Shown here: positions 20,524-28,683 of the stretch, piece by piece
Numbering within the stretch: position 1 is the stretch's first letter
Layout: each line of letters opens with the position of its first letter
Source of the DNA: Ktedonobacteraceae bacterium
GTDB taxonomy: Bacteria > Chloroflexota > Ktedonobacteria > Ktedonobacterales > Ktedonobacteraceae
Assembly: GCA_035653615.1 (NCBI GenBank)
Contig: DASRBN010000024.1
Coordinates: forward strand, 1 to 55,225
Direction: 5' to 3'
DNA length: 55,225 nucleotides
The notes under the pieces: generated by a model
Told to the model about the DNA's origin: nothing
The model's input: only the letters and a program-made list of their open reading frames with translations
The model's database searches: none
Translations under genes and position numbers: made by a program

Positions 20524-21149
20524 GAAAGTTTCCCTCCTGTACGTTGAAGCTCTTGTTTGACGTGGCGGCGTAATCGCTTCGTGATGCGATTTTTTGCCAG
20601 TTGAACCTGTTTGAGACGCTCATCTTCGGGCTGGTCACTGAGTCCCAATGCGCGAGCATATGGCTCTGGCGAGCGAATCCCATTCATGAGCAGGGTCACG
20701 ATTCGACGTTCGATGGCATCGGGAAATGCCTGGCTGATGATCTGCATAAGCGCTTCCGCCTCCAACAGCCCCTCTACCATATCCGCGATTCCCAGGCTAC
20801 CGGCAATGTCCTGCTCTTGAAAACTGGGATCGAAGATGGATACCTGGCGCTTTGTGGTACGATGTTCTTTGGCCCGCGCATTGAGGAAATCACGATAGGC
20901 GGCCATAACCAGGTAACTATGCAAACCGGCACGCGCCGGATCATAGCTTTCCGGCTTATCATGATAATCCAGTAGCGCCTGGCCGACGGCCTCTTCAACA
21001 AGCGCGGAATCCGCATAGCTGCCCGCGCGCCTGCCTACATCCTGCACGAGTGAAGCATAGAATGCCTCGGCAAGCTGCGCAAAGGCAACCGGGTCATCCC
21101 TGGCGAGAATTCGTTGGTGAAAGTCATATTCTTGTGCTGTTGCTTTCAT
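20520..21149 (-). CDS. Sigma-70 family (ECF-like) RNA polymerase sigma factor
   Basis: 209 residues. The N-terminal half looks like sigma region 2 (RDDPVAFAQLAEAFY through SYLVMAAYRDFLNARAKEHR) and the C-terminal half like region 4 (IERRIVTLLMNG..., ending with a basic helix NRITKRLRRHVKQEL). An insertion-rich linker lies between them. The ATG follows AAGGAG and the gene overlaps the downstream HTH-like gene by 4 nt. It probably drives transcription of its own operon and perhaps of downstream nurA-herA-cas genes. It is divergent from textbook ECF factors. Confidence 0.75.
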   Translation of the reverse strand: MKATAQEYDFHQRILARDDPVAFAQLAEAFYASLVQDVGRRAGSYADSALVEEAVGQALLDYHDKPESYDPARAGLHSYLVMAAYRDFLNARAKEHRTTKRQVSIFDPSFQEQDIAGSLGIADMVEGLLEAEALMQIISQAFPDAIERRIVTLLMNGIRSPEPYARALGLSDQPEDERLKQVQLAKNRITKRLRRHVKQELQRTGGKLS

Positions 21150-21180
21150 GTTACTAGTGACTCCTTGTCGCTATGATTAT

Positions 21181-21207
21181 TCTGCTATATGTTGTTCCCA
21201 TAGCAGA
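21181..21207. promoter_or_regulatory. Palindromic operator candidate upstream of the sigma/HTH/protease genes
   Basis: Perfect 8-bp arms TCTGCTAT (21181-21188) and ATAGCAGA (21200-21207) with an 11-nt spacer lie 32-58 nt before the sigma factor start. On the minus strand the spacer contains GGGAAC, similar to the -35 of ECF promoters. This could be a self-control site for the sigma factor or the HTH-like protein. Confidence 0.45.
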
Positions 21208-21236
21208 GCCGGCTTTGGACAAAACGACGAAAAATT

Positions 21237-22643
21237 TCATCTTTTCTTGAACACCAGCACATACTCTTCGGGATAGGCGCGCACATCGCTTTGCGCGGTC
21301 GAGGAGAAACGCCCGGACTTTTTATCGCGCGTACTCACCAGCACGCGCGCAGGCACCTTGCGTACAATCCTGCGTTCCAGGTCCAGTCCAACCTGGGCGG
21401 CCATCTCACAGAGTCCCTGCGCGGTCGGAATAGTAATACCACGGCGATAAGAATCGCCAACAACCAGCACCAGGTACTTGCCAGGAATAGTGACCCGCGC
21501 CATCTCGCCCATGGCAAGAGACATATCTTGAAAATAGTGTTGCAGGGCGCGCACCTCGCGATGCACCGTCTGCGTCAACGATCCGCTTGCCAGCAGTGAC
21601 AGTTCGGCCAGCGCCGCATCGACACTGGTCGAACCGGTTTGCAGCAAGGTAAACTGTTTCGACGACGCGCGATGAGAAACGCCTTTCGAGCCAATCCATG
21701 CTTCCTCTCCAGCAGGAACAATACCATATCGCTCGAACCAGAGCTGCGTGAGCTGGTGAATCTCTTTGTATTCGTAGCAGGTAGCATAGGGCGGGCTGGT
21801 AACAAGCAGGTCAAGCGAGGCATCAGGCAAGCTAAGTTGCCGCACATCTTCATGCGCAATACGGCAGCGATCTCCTATTGCAACCGGGTCGAGTCCGCGT
21901 TGCTCGATATCCTGCCAGTAGAGGCGATTGCGCTTCAGCATATCGCGTACCTGCCTGCGAAACTCATCGGCGGGGTCGCCCAGCACTTTATGAACATCTT
22001 TCTGTGCCTTGGTGCTGCCACTGAGCCAGGTGGAACAGCGCCGCAAAATATTGGAAAAGCCGCACAGGAAGAACGCGCGCGCGTCGCCCTCGCTATACAA
22101 AAGAATGCGTTGCAGAATAGCCGCGAGGCTCTCGCGATACGGCAATGGAAACCAGTAGGTGAGGCGTTCTTCTGCGCTGGCATGAGCGCTATCAATAGCC
22201 TTGATCGCCTCGATTTCAGAATCTGTCAAATGCCGCCTGCCAATGCGAGGAACCCCGTCAAGCTGAGCCTCAAGCGCTGTCCAGGCCGTCAAAAGGTTAG
22301 AAGGAACAAGCGGGCGACATTTAGCGCGGCTGATGAGCAGGGCAACCGCGTTGATATCCGCGCCCCAGAAACGCCTGCCAGCGCGCAGGGCCTCGATTCC
22401 GGTCGTCCCTGAACCAACAAACGGGTCGCCGACAAGCTCGCCAGGAGCAGAATAGGCTTCGATGAGCCGTCGCACGAGTTGCGGAATGAATTTGGCGGGA
22501 TAGCGATGATAGCCATGCGGCCCCCACAAGGTCTCCTCGCGCGTCAAATGCGCGAAAGACCAGTCTTCTTCTGAGGGATCTTCTTGATTGTCAAATAAGG
22601 GATAGCTCTCTCCGGTAAGATACACTTTTTGCGCCATAGCCAT
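21237..22643 (-). CDS. DNA methyltransferase, N4-cytosine/N6-adenine type
   Basis: 468 residues. The AdoMet-binding motif I is DPFVGSGTTG (about residue 75) and the catalytic motif IV is TSPPY (about 285), followed by the C-terminal motif VVGDSYRRG. The N-terminal HGYHRYPAKFIPQLV is shared by a group of stand-alone methylases. The order IV after I fits the beta or N4 class. No restriction subunit is adjacent, so it is solitary or protects the host DNA from the nearby nucleases. AAGGGG precedes the ATG. A promoter lies directly upstream. Confidence 0.88.
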   Translation of the reverse strand: MAMAQKVYLTGESYPLFDNQEDPSEEDWSFAHLTREETLWGPHGYHRYPAKFIPQLVRRLIEAYSAPGELVGDPFVGSGTTGIEALRAGRRFWGADINAVALLISRAKCRPLVPSNLLTAWTALEAQLDGVPRIGRRHLTDSEIEAIKAIDSAHASAEERLTYWFPLPYRESLAAILQRILLYSEGDARAFFLCGFSNILRRCSTWLSGSTKAQKDVHKVLGDPADEFRRQVRDMLKRNRLYWQDIEQRGLDPVAIGDRCRIAHEDVRQLSLPDASLDLLVTSPPYATCYEYKEIHQLTQLWFERYGIVPAGEEAWIGSKGVSHRASSKQFTLLQTGSTSVDAALAELSLLASGSLTQTVHREVRALQHYFQDMSLAMGEMARVTIPGKYLVLVVGDSYRRGITIPTAQGLCEMAAQVGLDLERRIVRKVPARVLVSTRDKKSGRFSSTAQSDVRAYPEEYVLVFKKR

Positions 22644-22666
22644 GCACTCACCCCTTTTTTATGCAT

Positions 22667-22695
22667 AGTGTACAAAAGCTCAGGCGCATTGGCAA
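22667..22695 (-). promoter_or_regulatory. Predicted sigma-70 promoter of the methyltransferase
   Basis: On the minus strand TTGCCA (22690-22695) and TACACT (22667-22672) are 17 bp apart, 24 nt before the start codon. As the first gene of the defence strand, it may begin a long transcript. Confidence 0.55.
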
Positions 22696-22725
22696 GATAT
22701 CAATTGACAGCGGATGAGTTTCTGC

Positions 22726-23232
22726 TTACCCCACCGCCGCCATATCTGCCCGCATCTGCTCCAGGTGGGCAATCAGATGCCCGGTCACAAATTCCTCGAT
22801 GAACCAGTCGAGGGATTTCTCGCCATAGCGCACATGCACACCCGTCAATTGCAGGTCGCTATCCTTCAAATTGTCCAATACTTCTTGCAGGCGCGCATAG
22901 GCGGGGGGCAACAGGGTTTTGATCTGTTGCAGGCTATCGTGGCTATGCTCTTCGATGGCGCGCAGGCGGCCCTCGTGTTGCATCGTGCGCCCAAAATTCT
23001 GCCCTGGATGGGCTACCAGCTTCTCGATCTCGTTGGCCCAGTAGGGCATGAATTCAACAATATGCGCCAGGTTTTGCATGATCGACCATTCGTTTTCCGC
23101 CGGCGCTTGATAGAGTTTTGTCGAGTCTAATTGGGCCAGTGGGCCGTCAATAAGCCGATTGAGTTCGTCGTAGGAATGCTGCACGCTGAGGCGAATGGCC
23201 TCTACCTGTGGATTGGCTGGTGATGTAGTCAT
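22726..23232 (-). CDS. DinB-like four-helix protein
   Basis: 168 residues with the DinB-superfamily pattern: an N-terminal helix with HSYDELNRLIDG, the WSIMQNLAHIVEF segment carrying a likely metal-binding histidine, and a C-terminal histidine region (EFVTGHLIAHLEQM). Members bind a metal and often act as thiol-dependent transferases or have no known substrate. AAAGGGG precedes the ATG. It is a single gene divergent from the dehydratase at 23316; no function beyond the family can be given. Confidence 0.8.
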   Translation of the reverse strand: MTTSPANPQVEAIRLSVQHSYDELNRLIDGPLAQLDSTKLYQAPAENEWSIMQNLAHIVEFMPYWANEIEKLVAHPGQNFGRTMQHEGRLRAIEEHSHDSLQQIKTLLPPAYARLQEVLDNLKDSDLQLTGVHVRYGEKSLDWFIEEFVTGHLIAHLEQMRADMAAVG

Positions 23233-23315
23233 GTCTTTGCCCCTTTACTTACAGGTTGTTTTCTTCCATTATGCTATAGAAATCGGCAAACAACAACCGC
23301 AAAGGAGTTTCCACG

Positions 23316-24275
23316 ATGTATATTCCCACCTTTACTGATGTCCTGCTGGCGCAACGCCGCATTCGCCCCTATTTGCCGCGCACACCCTTGCACAGCTACC
23401 CGGCCATGAATGCCCTGCTCAACGCCGGGGTCTATATCAAGCATGAGAACTATCAACCGGTCGGAGCATTCAAGGTGCGCGGTGGAATCAACCTCATCTC
23501 GCAACTGACGCCCGAAGAGCGCGAACGAGGCGTGATCGCGGCCTCTACCGGCAACCACGGGCAATCGGTTGCCTATGCCGCGCGGCTATTCGATGTCCAG
23601 GCGCGTATTGTCGTGCCCGAAAAGGCGAATCCCGGCAAGGTGGCCGCGATGCAGGGCATGGGAGCCGAAGTCATCTTCTACGGCGCGACTTTCGACGAGG
23701 CCAAACAGCATTGCGAGGCGCTGGCGCGGGAATATGGCTATCGCTACATTCACTCCGGCGACGAACCGATGCTGATTGCCGGTGTTGCCACGGAAGTGCT
23801 GGAGATGCTGGAAGATGAGCCGGAATTAGAGGTAATCATCGTACCCATCGGCGGTGGTAGTGGCGCTGCCGGAGCCTGTATCGCGGCACAGGCCATCAAT
23901 CCGGCCATTCGCGTGATAGGCGTGCAATCGGAAGCATCTCCGGCGGCCTACGAATCGTGGCGGCAGCGCCGCCTGGTGAATGCGCCCAATCGCACATTGG
24001 CCGAGGGCCTGGCAACGGGCACACCTTTTGAGCTACCCCAGCAGATCATGCAGCAATTGCTGCACGAATTCTTGCTGGTGACAGAAAATGAGATCATGCA
24101 GGCAATGGTCTGGATGATCGAGCGGGCGCACACGCTAGCCGAAGGCGCGGGAGCCGCGTCTCTGGCAGCCGCCTACAAGCTGCGCGAAGAACTGCAAGGC
24201 AAAAAAATCGGCCTGGTCTGTTCCGGTGGCAACACCTCGCTGGAACACCTGAGGAAAGCCCTGGGAGTGCTGTAG
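23316..24275 (+). CDS. Threonine/serine dehydratase (PLP-dependent)
   Basis: 319 residues, fold-type II PLP enzyme. The lysine that binds PLP is K53 in PVGAFKVRGG; the phosphate-binding glycine loop is IGGGSGAAG, and ASTGNHGQSVAYAA is the asparagine loop. This is the catabolic or one-domain form without the regulatory ACT-like domain. It removes ammonia from threonine or serine to give 2-oxobutyrate or pyruvate; racemase activity is also known in relatives. AAAGGAG precedes the ATG. It stands alone. Confidence 0.88.
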   Translation: MYIPTFTDVLLAQRRIRPYLPRTPLHSYPAMNALLNAGVYIKHENYQPVGAFKVRGGINLISQLTPEERERGVIAASTGNHGQSVAYAARLFDVQARIVVPEKANPGKVAAMQGMGAEVIFYGATFDEAKQHCEALAREYGYRYIHSGDEPMLIAGVATEVLEMLEDEPELEVIIVPIGGGSGAAGACIAAQAINPAIRVIGVQSEASPAAYESWRQRRLVNAPNRTLAEGLATGTPFELPQQIMQQLLHEFLLVTENEIMQAMVWMIERAHTLAEGAGAASLAAAYKLREELQGKKIGLVCSGGNTSLEHLRKALGVL

Positions 24276-24330
24276 GGACAGGGACAGGCCGCTGTCCCTA
24301 TAGGTCGCCCTCCATCCAGCTTTGCACCAC

Positions 24331-24377
24331 ATCCCAAAAGCACAACCGTGGTTAAGAAATGGTTGAGTTTTTGGGAT
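24331..24377 (+). terminator. Stem-loop downstream of the dehydratase gene
   Basis: Outer arms ATCCCAAAA (24331-24339) and TTTTGGGAT (24369-24377) and inner arms CAACC/GGTTG form a stem followed by a T-rich run. A second small hairpin built on GGGACAG/CTGTCCC lies at 24277-24299. Together they probably end transcription of the dehydratase gene. Confidence 0.5.
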
Positions 24378-24497
24378 TTTGGTACTATTTTTCACCCCTT
24401 ACTGTTCCAAAATTTGACGAACCACAGTCTATTCCTGTAGAGTCATCAGAAAGCTATGACGAAAACTGTAGTAGACAAGACTAGTAAGAGGTAGGAT

Positions 24498-25550
24498 ATG
24501 CCGCAATTCCGCCCATTTGCACCATTTCCGGAAACAAATGGAGTTGGCTTGATAGAAAAGCCAGAGGAAGAAAACATTCCAGCTTACCCGACCGTTAGTC
24601 CCAGAGAGAGCGACTTCAAAGGTCCCACCCCTATCACTACCATTAGATGGGATGAGGGCGACCACAAGGGTTCCACCCCCACCACTGCTCCTCTCCCGCC
24701 CCTACTGAATTTGTTCCCAGGACAAGTTGCAGAAACCGGTACTCGCACTACCGAAGATCTCAAACCTGTTTCAGATACAGCCCCGTCAACCGGCCCAATA
24801 TCTCTTACGAGCGCTTTGAAGGCCACGATGCCGGCTGATAAAGCCGCTCAAAAGCGCATCGTGATTATCCCTGGCACAATGAAAAGCAGGGTGTCCAATG
24901 CGACTGATGCGCCGGCAAAACGTAAGAATTCGCGGCTCCGCAATGGCATCATCCTGGCCGTGATGGGAGTTATCCTGGTCACCACGCTGCTGTCATTGAC
25001 TCCCCTGGCTTCCGGTCAGGGCGCGACTCCACCGCTGATCCGCTTCGGAATCTGGGTGCAATCGCAGGTGGCGAACTGGCAGATTATTTCTCACGACAAC
25101 ACGCCGCCTGTTGCTCAAGATAATCCTCCTCAGATACAAGCTCCCCCTCAGATGCAATTGCCGAAGAGCCAGTATATTGCCATCGCGCAACAGGACGCGA
25201 TAAACGCGGGCATCTCCCCCGATTATTTTGTGCGGCAGATCAACCAGGAGAGCGGTTTTAATCCCAACGCCTATTCCCCCTCCGGGGCCGAGGGCATCGC
25301 CCAGTTCATGCCTGCGACAGCCAGGGGACTCGGTATCGATCCCTGGGATCCTATCCAGGCATTGCGCGCTGCCGCCAACGTAATGGCCGGTTATGACCAT
25401 CGATATGGCGGCAATTACGCCATGGCCCTGGCCGCCTACAATGCAGGTTCAGGCACCGTTCAATGGGCCGTTCAGAACTGCGGCTCGAACTGGATGAGCT
25501 GCCTGCCCGCGCAGACACAAAATTATATCTATGTCATCATGGGGATATGA
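24498..25550 (+). CDS. Membrane-anchored lytic transglycosylase (SLT domain)
   Basis: 350 residues. The first ~140 are low-complexity, proline- and threonine-rich and cytoplasmic; one membrane segment (GIILAVMGVILVTTLLSL) sits near 150-170. The extracellular C-terminal third is a soluble-lytic-transglycosylase domain with the catalytic glutamate in INQESGFNP, then GAEGIAQFMPATARGLG and ALAAYNAGSGTVQ. It would cleave peptidoglycan. The long N-terminal tail inside the cell is unusual. GTAGGAT precedes the ATG. Confidence 0.9.
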   Translation: MPQFRPFAPFPETNGVGLIEKPEEENIPAYPTVSPRESDFKGPTPITTIRWDEGDHKGSTPTTAPLPPLLNLFPGQVAETGTRTTEDLKPVSDTAPSTGPISLTSALKATMPADKAAQKRIVIIPGTMKSRVSNATDAPAKRKNSRLRNGIILAVMGVILVTTLLSLTPLASGQGATPPLIRFGIWVQSQVANWQIISHDNTPPVAQDNPPQIQAPPQMQLPKSQYIAIAQQDAINAGISPDYFVRQINQESGFNPNAYSPSGAEGIAQFMPATARGLGIDPWDPIQALRAAANVMAGYDHRYGGNYAMALAAYNAGSGTVQWAVQNCGSNWMSCLPAQTQNYIYVIMGI

Positions 25551-26035
25551 ATCAGTAGTGCGTCAAGATTATTGAAAGGGATATAGCCCAGGAAGATAGT
25601 TCCAAAGCAGGTGAGAAGCAAAATCCAATTGCGCCCGCGAAAGAAGACAACGAGTAACAGGATGGGATAGATTTTTGTCAGTGTTGCCATACCAATCAAA
25701 AATCCGGTCAGGACCTGCCCTTTGCGTCCATCCGTGCCAAAGATGGTCGCGCTCAACGCCACCAGCACCGTAAATAGAATAACCAGTACATCAAGATGGC
25801 CCTCAATGGCGAATTCAACAATCGGAAGCGGGCACCATGCATAGATAACGACCCGCCGTGCATCCAGCCCTTTCTTTGCAAGCAGCCATGCCAGCGCCCC
25901 GCAGGTTACCATGTCACATAGAACGAACAACGCTTTTAGCCCCAACAGGTTGGTTGAGGAAAGCAAGTATCCCACCACAAAAAATAGCTCGGCTCCTGGC
26001 GGATATTTGGTAGGCGTATTGCGGAAGCTTTCAAC
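25529..26035 (-). pseudogene. Remnant of a GT87-like membrane glycosyltransferase
   Basis: The reading frame from about 26017 to 25529 encodes only the middle part of a polytopic transferase: YPPGAELFFVVGYLL, DMVTCGALAWLL, RRVVIYAWCPLPIVEF and GFLIGMATLTKIYPIL. It matches the intact gene at 49774-51396 in the same order and spacing, but lacks roughly the first 170 and last 250 residues. The frame stops inside the transglycosylase gene, and its upstream end runs into the paa promoter. This is a decayed partial copy. Confidence 0.75.
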
Positions 26036-26065
26036 TTGACAATCCTCCTTGCTATACCATACAAT
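26036..26065 (+). promoter_or_regulatory. Predicted promoter of the paa operon
   Basis: TTGACA (26036-26041) and TACAAT (26060-26065) are separated by 18 bp, about 60 nt before the paaA start. It lies right at the edge of the glycosyltransferase remnant. Confidence 0.6.
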
Positions 26066-26068
26066 TTG

Positions 26069-26088
26069 ATATATCCATATGGAGATAT
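26069..26088. promoter_or_regulatory. Palindromic operator candidate of the paa operon
   Basis: A near-perfect 20-bp palindrome, ATAT-A-TCCATATGGA-G-ATAT, centred at 26078/26079, begins 3 nt after the -10 box and so covers the expected transcription start. A repressor of the PaaR/TetR or GntR kind, released by phenylacetyl-CoA, is a reasonable guess; no regulator gene is in the window. Confidence 0.5.
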
Positions 26089-26125
26089 GAGAGTCACCGA
26101 TGTGCATCTCAAAAGGAGCGTCACC

Positions 26126-27076
26126 ATGACTACGACCGCCCTACGCAGCGAAGAGGACGTACTGAATCGCATCCACAAGCAGCAGTTGATCGAGTCCATC
26201 GACCAGATGAGTCCTGTCTACCTGGAAGGAATGAAGCGCATTCTTACCGTCTCCGCCGATACGGAATTGATCAGCGCACCCGCATATTACCACGCCGCCG
26301 TGCATGCCCCATCCCTTAACACCTTTGGTACCGCCGTCTCAATTATACAGGATGAATTGGGACACGCGCACATCGCCTACCGGTTAATGCGCGATCTAGG
26401 GGTGGACACCGAAGCATTGATCTTTGAGCGCGACCCCCGTAATTTCAAGTACCCATATGCATTTGACGTTCCGCTGGATAGCTGGGTGGAACTGGTCGTC
26501 GCCAACGCCTTCTACGACCGCGCCGGCTATACCCTGCTCGGCGATGTCTATCAAAGTACCACTTTTGGCCCCTGGAAGCGCGCGCTGGTGAAGGTAGACA
26601 AGGAAGAGACGTTCCACCTGCGCCATGGCGAGCAGGGCATGCGCAGGATCAACCAGGACCGCGCCGGACACGAGGAGCTGCAAAAGGCTGTGGACTGGAT
26701 GTTCCTGCTGACCGTCGAATGGTTCGGCCTGCCCGACGACCTCAAGAAGCATAGTGAGCAACTCGATTACGGCTTCAAGGGCCATAGCAACGACGAATTG
26801 CGCCAGATCTGGATGTCTACCGCCGTACCGCTGTGCAACGAACTGCAACTGAAGGTTCCCGCGCACTACGACGAAGAGCAGAAAAAATATGTCATCGATT
26901 GTCCGTTCCCGGCACATTTCGATGCGAAGGCCAAGCACTGGCTGCTCGAAGATGGTCCCTGCACCTGGGACGACGTGATGAAACGCTGGAAGGCGCGCGG
27001 CCCCAAGAACGAGGAATTTGTCGGCATGGTGCAGCGCGGCAAACGCGAGATGCTGCGCCTGTTGGAGCAGGATTGA
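26126..27076 (+). CDS. paaA: Phenylacetyl-CoA epoxidase catalytic subunit A
   Basis: 316 residues from the ATG at 26126, preceded by AAAAGGAG; the frame further upstream is not coding. The ferritin-like di-iron protein has the metal motifs DELGHAHIAY and KEETFHLRHGEQG, both of the E-x2-H type. With PaaC and PaaB it oxidises ring-1,2 of phenylacetyl-CoA to the epoxide. It is the first gene of an operon paaA-DUF59-paaB-paaC-Zn ribbon. The reductase subunit PaaE is not in the window. Confidence 0.93.
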   Translation: MTTTALRSEEDVLNRIHKQQLIESIDQMSPVYLEGMKRILTVSADTELISAPAYYHAAVHAPSLNTFGTAVSIIQDELGHAHIAYRLMRDLGVDTEALIFERDPRNFKYPYAFDVPLDSWVELVVANAFYDRAGYTLLGDVYQSTTFGPWKRALVKVDKEETFHLRHGEQGMRRINQDRAGHEELQKAVDWMFLLTVEWFGLPDDLKKHSEQLDYGFKGHSNDELRQIWMSTAVPLCNELQLKVPAHYDEEQKKYVIDCPFPAHFDAKAKHWLLEDGPCTWDDVMKRWKARGPKNEEFVGMVQRGKREMLRLLEQD

Positions 27077-27079
27077 ATC

Positions 27080-27433
27080 ATGGCGACTACGTATCCATCA
27101 CTTGAAACCCACCCGCAAAACGATACGTCATGTCCCGCCCTGTGGGACGCGCTACGCGATGTAGAGGACCCGGAGATCCCCATCAGCGTGGTCGATATGG
27201 GCCTGATTGTCGATATAAAGCAGCAAGACGGCATTGTTGCCCTTAAGCTGACCTTTACAGCAATGGGATGCCCGGCGATGGACTTCATTATGGACGATAT
27301 TCGCACGCGCCTGCTGCGCGAACCGGGCGTGCGTGAAGTGCGTATCGAGACCGTCTGGGACCCCGTCTGGACCAAGGCGCGACTCAGCGAAGAGGGAATA
27401 GATATCCTGAGAACGTGGGGGATTGCGACATGA
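27080..27433 (+). CDS. DUF59 (MIP18-like) half of PaaD
   Basis: 117 residues carrying the DUF59 fold: DVEDPEIPISVVDMGLIVDI, the conserved LTFTAMGCPAMDF with its cysteine, and a C-terminal ETVWDPVWTKARLSEEG region. In E. coli-type PaaD this domain is fused to a C-terminal zinc ribbon; here it ends after the DUF59 domain and the ribbon is a separate gene at 28684-28899. The likely job is to help assemble the metal site of the epoxidase. GGAG lies upstream, 3 nt after paaA. Confidence 0.85.
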   Translation: MATTYPSLETHPQNDTSCPALWDALRDVEDPEIPISVVDMGLIVDIKQQDGIVALKLTFTAMGCPAMDFIMDDIRTRLLREPGVREVRIETVWDPVWTKARLSEEGIDILRTWGIAT

Positions 27434-27675
27434 ATACAACAACGACCGAAACGGCGCCATCTCCGGCGACCAGGCGCCAGGCATTAAACGAAACACAGGT
27501 CTGGCAAGTCTACGCGCGCCGCAAATACGATGAGCCACTGCACGAAATCGGCAACGTAATGGCCGATGACGTAGAACTGGCCAAAGTCTACGCGCGCAGT
27601 ATTTACGACGAGTTCAGCTGGATCGAGATGGTGCTTGTACCGCGCAATTGCATTGTTACCGTGATCGAATCGTGA
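27430..27675 (+). CDS. paaB: Phenylacetyl-CoA epoxidase subunit B
   Basis: 81 residues from the ATG overlapping the previous stop (ATGA). QVWQVYARRKYDEPLHEIGNV and the DDVELAKVYARSIYDEF region are PaaB features. PaaB is the small structural subunit that joins PaaA-PaaC pairs and is needed for electron transfer. A 139-bp block of repeats separates it from paaC. Confidence 0.9.
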   Translation: MNTTTTETAPSPATRRQALNETQVWQVYARRKYDEPLHEIGNVMADDVELAKVYARSIYDEFSWIEMVLVPRNCIVTVIES

Positions 27676-27697
27676 TCGATTGTAAGGGCCTCAGCCA

Positions 27698-27836
27698 TGT
27701 CATTCTGAGCGAGAGCGAAGAATCCGGGTGCGACGAGGCACAATCGGGAAGCAACTGCTGGTCGTGTCATTCTGAGCGAGAGCGAAGAATCCGGGTGCGA
27801 CGAGGCAGAGATTCTTCGCTCTCGCTCAGAATGACA
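27698..27836. repeat. Composite direct and inverted repeat inside the paa operon
   Basis: A 43-nt unit, starting TGTCATTCTGAGCGAGAGCG, appears at 27698-27740 and again at 27765-27807. A 26-nt inverted copy (27811-27836) follows the second. The inverted copy can pair with either direct copy as a long hairpin. The same core recurs at 14259-14301. It looks like a REP/MITE-type element inserted between paaB and paaC. Confidence 0.88.
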
Positions 27837-27905
27837 TGGCCAGGCATCTCGGATTACCGATCTTGATTGTAAAAACCCATTATCGGCCAAAAGGAACAAA
27901 AACAT

Positions 27906-28682
27906 ATGTCCAACACACGCATAGACAACGCGGCGCTATTCGCCATCCTATCATCCCTGGCCGACAACAAACAGGCCATCGGGCGGCGCTATGCCTACTG
28001 GTGCAACGGCGCTCCGGCATTGGAAGCTGCCGTCGCCGCCGCCGCCATGACACAGGACGAATTGGGGCACGCGCGCACGCTCTATCCACTGCTCGAAGAC
28101 TTCAAGCAGGCCGAAGCCGATCCCGCCCAGATCGAGCCAATGACGCGCACGCTCAACTACCACCTTGCCTATCTCGACCACGACTTCTCGGGCTGGGCCG
28201 ACTTCGTCGCCACCAACTTCCTGCTGGATAACGCGCTCACAACGTTCTTTGAGTCCGCCGAGAACTCGACATACGAGCCGCTACGCCAGCGTTCGCGTAA
28301 AATCGTGCAGGAAGAGCGCCTGCACCAGATGCACGCCGAGGGCTGGGTGCGCCGCCTGGCGAAAACCGGGGGCGCTGTACGGGCGGCGCTCGCCAACTCG
28401 CTCGCGCGCCTGTGGGATGAGACGCTGTGCTGGTTCGGCCCCAACGACGATCCCAATATGCAGCAACTCTACCATGAGGGGATTATCGACGCGACCCCCG
28501 ATGAGTTGCGCAGTCGCTACCTGCAAAAGATCATGCCCACGTTAAGCGGCCTGGAAATGGACGTACCCGTTTCCTTCGACGCGACAACCAAACGCTGGGA
28601 ACCCAACCGGCCACTACCCTGGCAGGAATGGGATGCTACAAGCAGGCGGCTGCCCGCGCAGGATACCGCGAAGGTGAGTTGA
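27906..28682 (+). CDS. paaC: Phenylacetyl-CoA epoxidase subunit C
   Basis: 258 residues, PaaC-like: ferritin-fold protein with DELGHARTLYPLLED near residue 60 and VQEERLHQMHAEGW near 140. It forms a heterodimer with PaaA and holds the complex together. AAAGGA precedes the ATG by 10 nt. It follows the repeat block and leads directly into the zinc-ribbon gene, 1 nt after its stop. Confidence 0.92.
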   Translation: MSNTRIDNAALFAILSSLADNKQAIGRRYAYWCNGAPALEAAVAAAAMTQDELGHARTLYPLLEDFKQAEADPAQIEPMTRTLNYHLAYLDHDFSGWADFVATNFLLDNALTTFFESAENSTYEPLRQRSRKIVQEERLHQMHAEGWVRRLAKTGGAVRAALANSLARLWDETLCWFGPNDDPNMQQLYHEGIIDATPDELRSRYLQKIMPTLSGLEMDVPVSFDATTKRWEPNRPLPWQEWDATSRRLPAQDTAKVS

Positions 28683-28683
28683 G

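Noticed and set aside
24277-24299. GGGACAG/CTGTCCC hairpin as a separate element
   Set aside because: Short and close to the larger stem-loop; treated as part of the terminator region.
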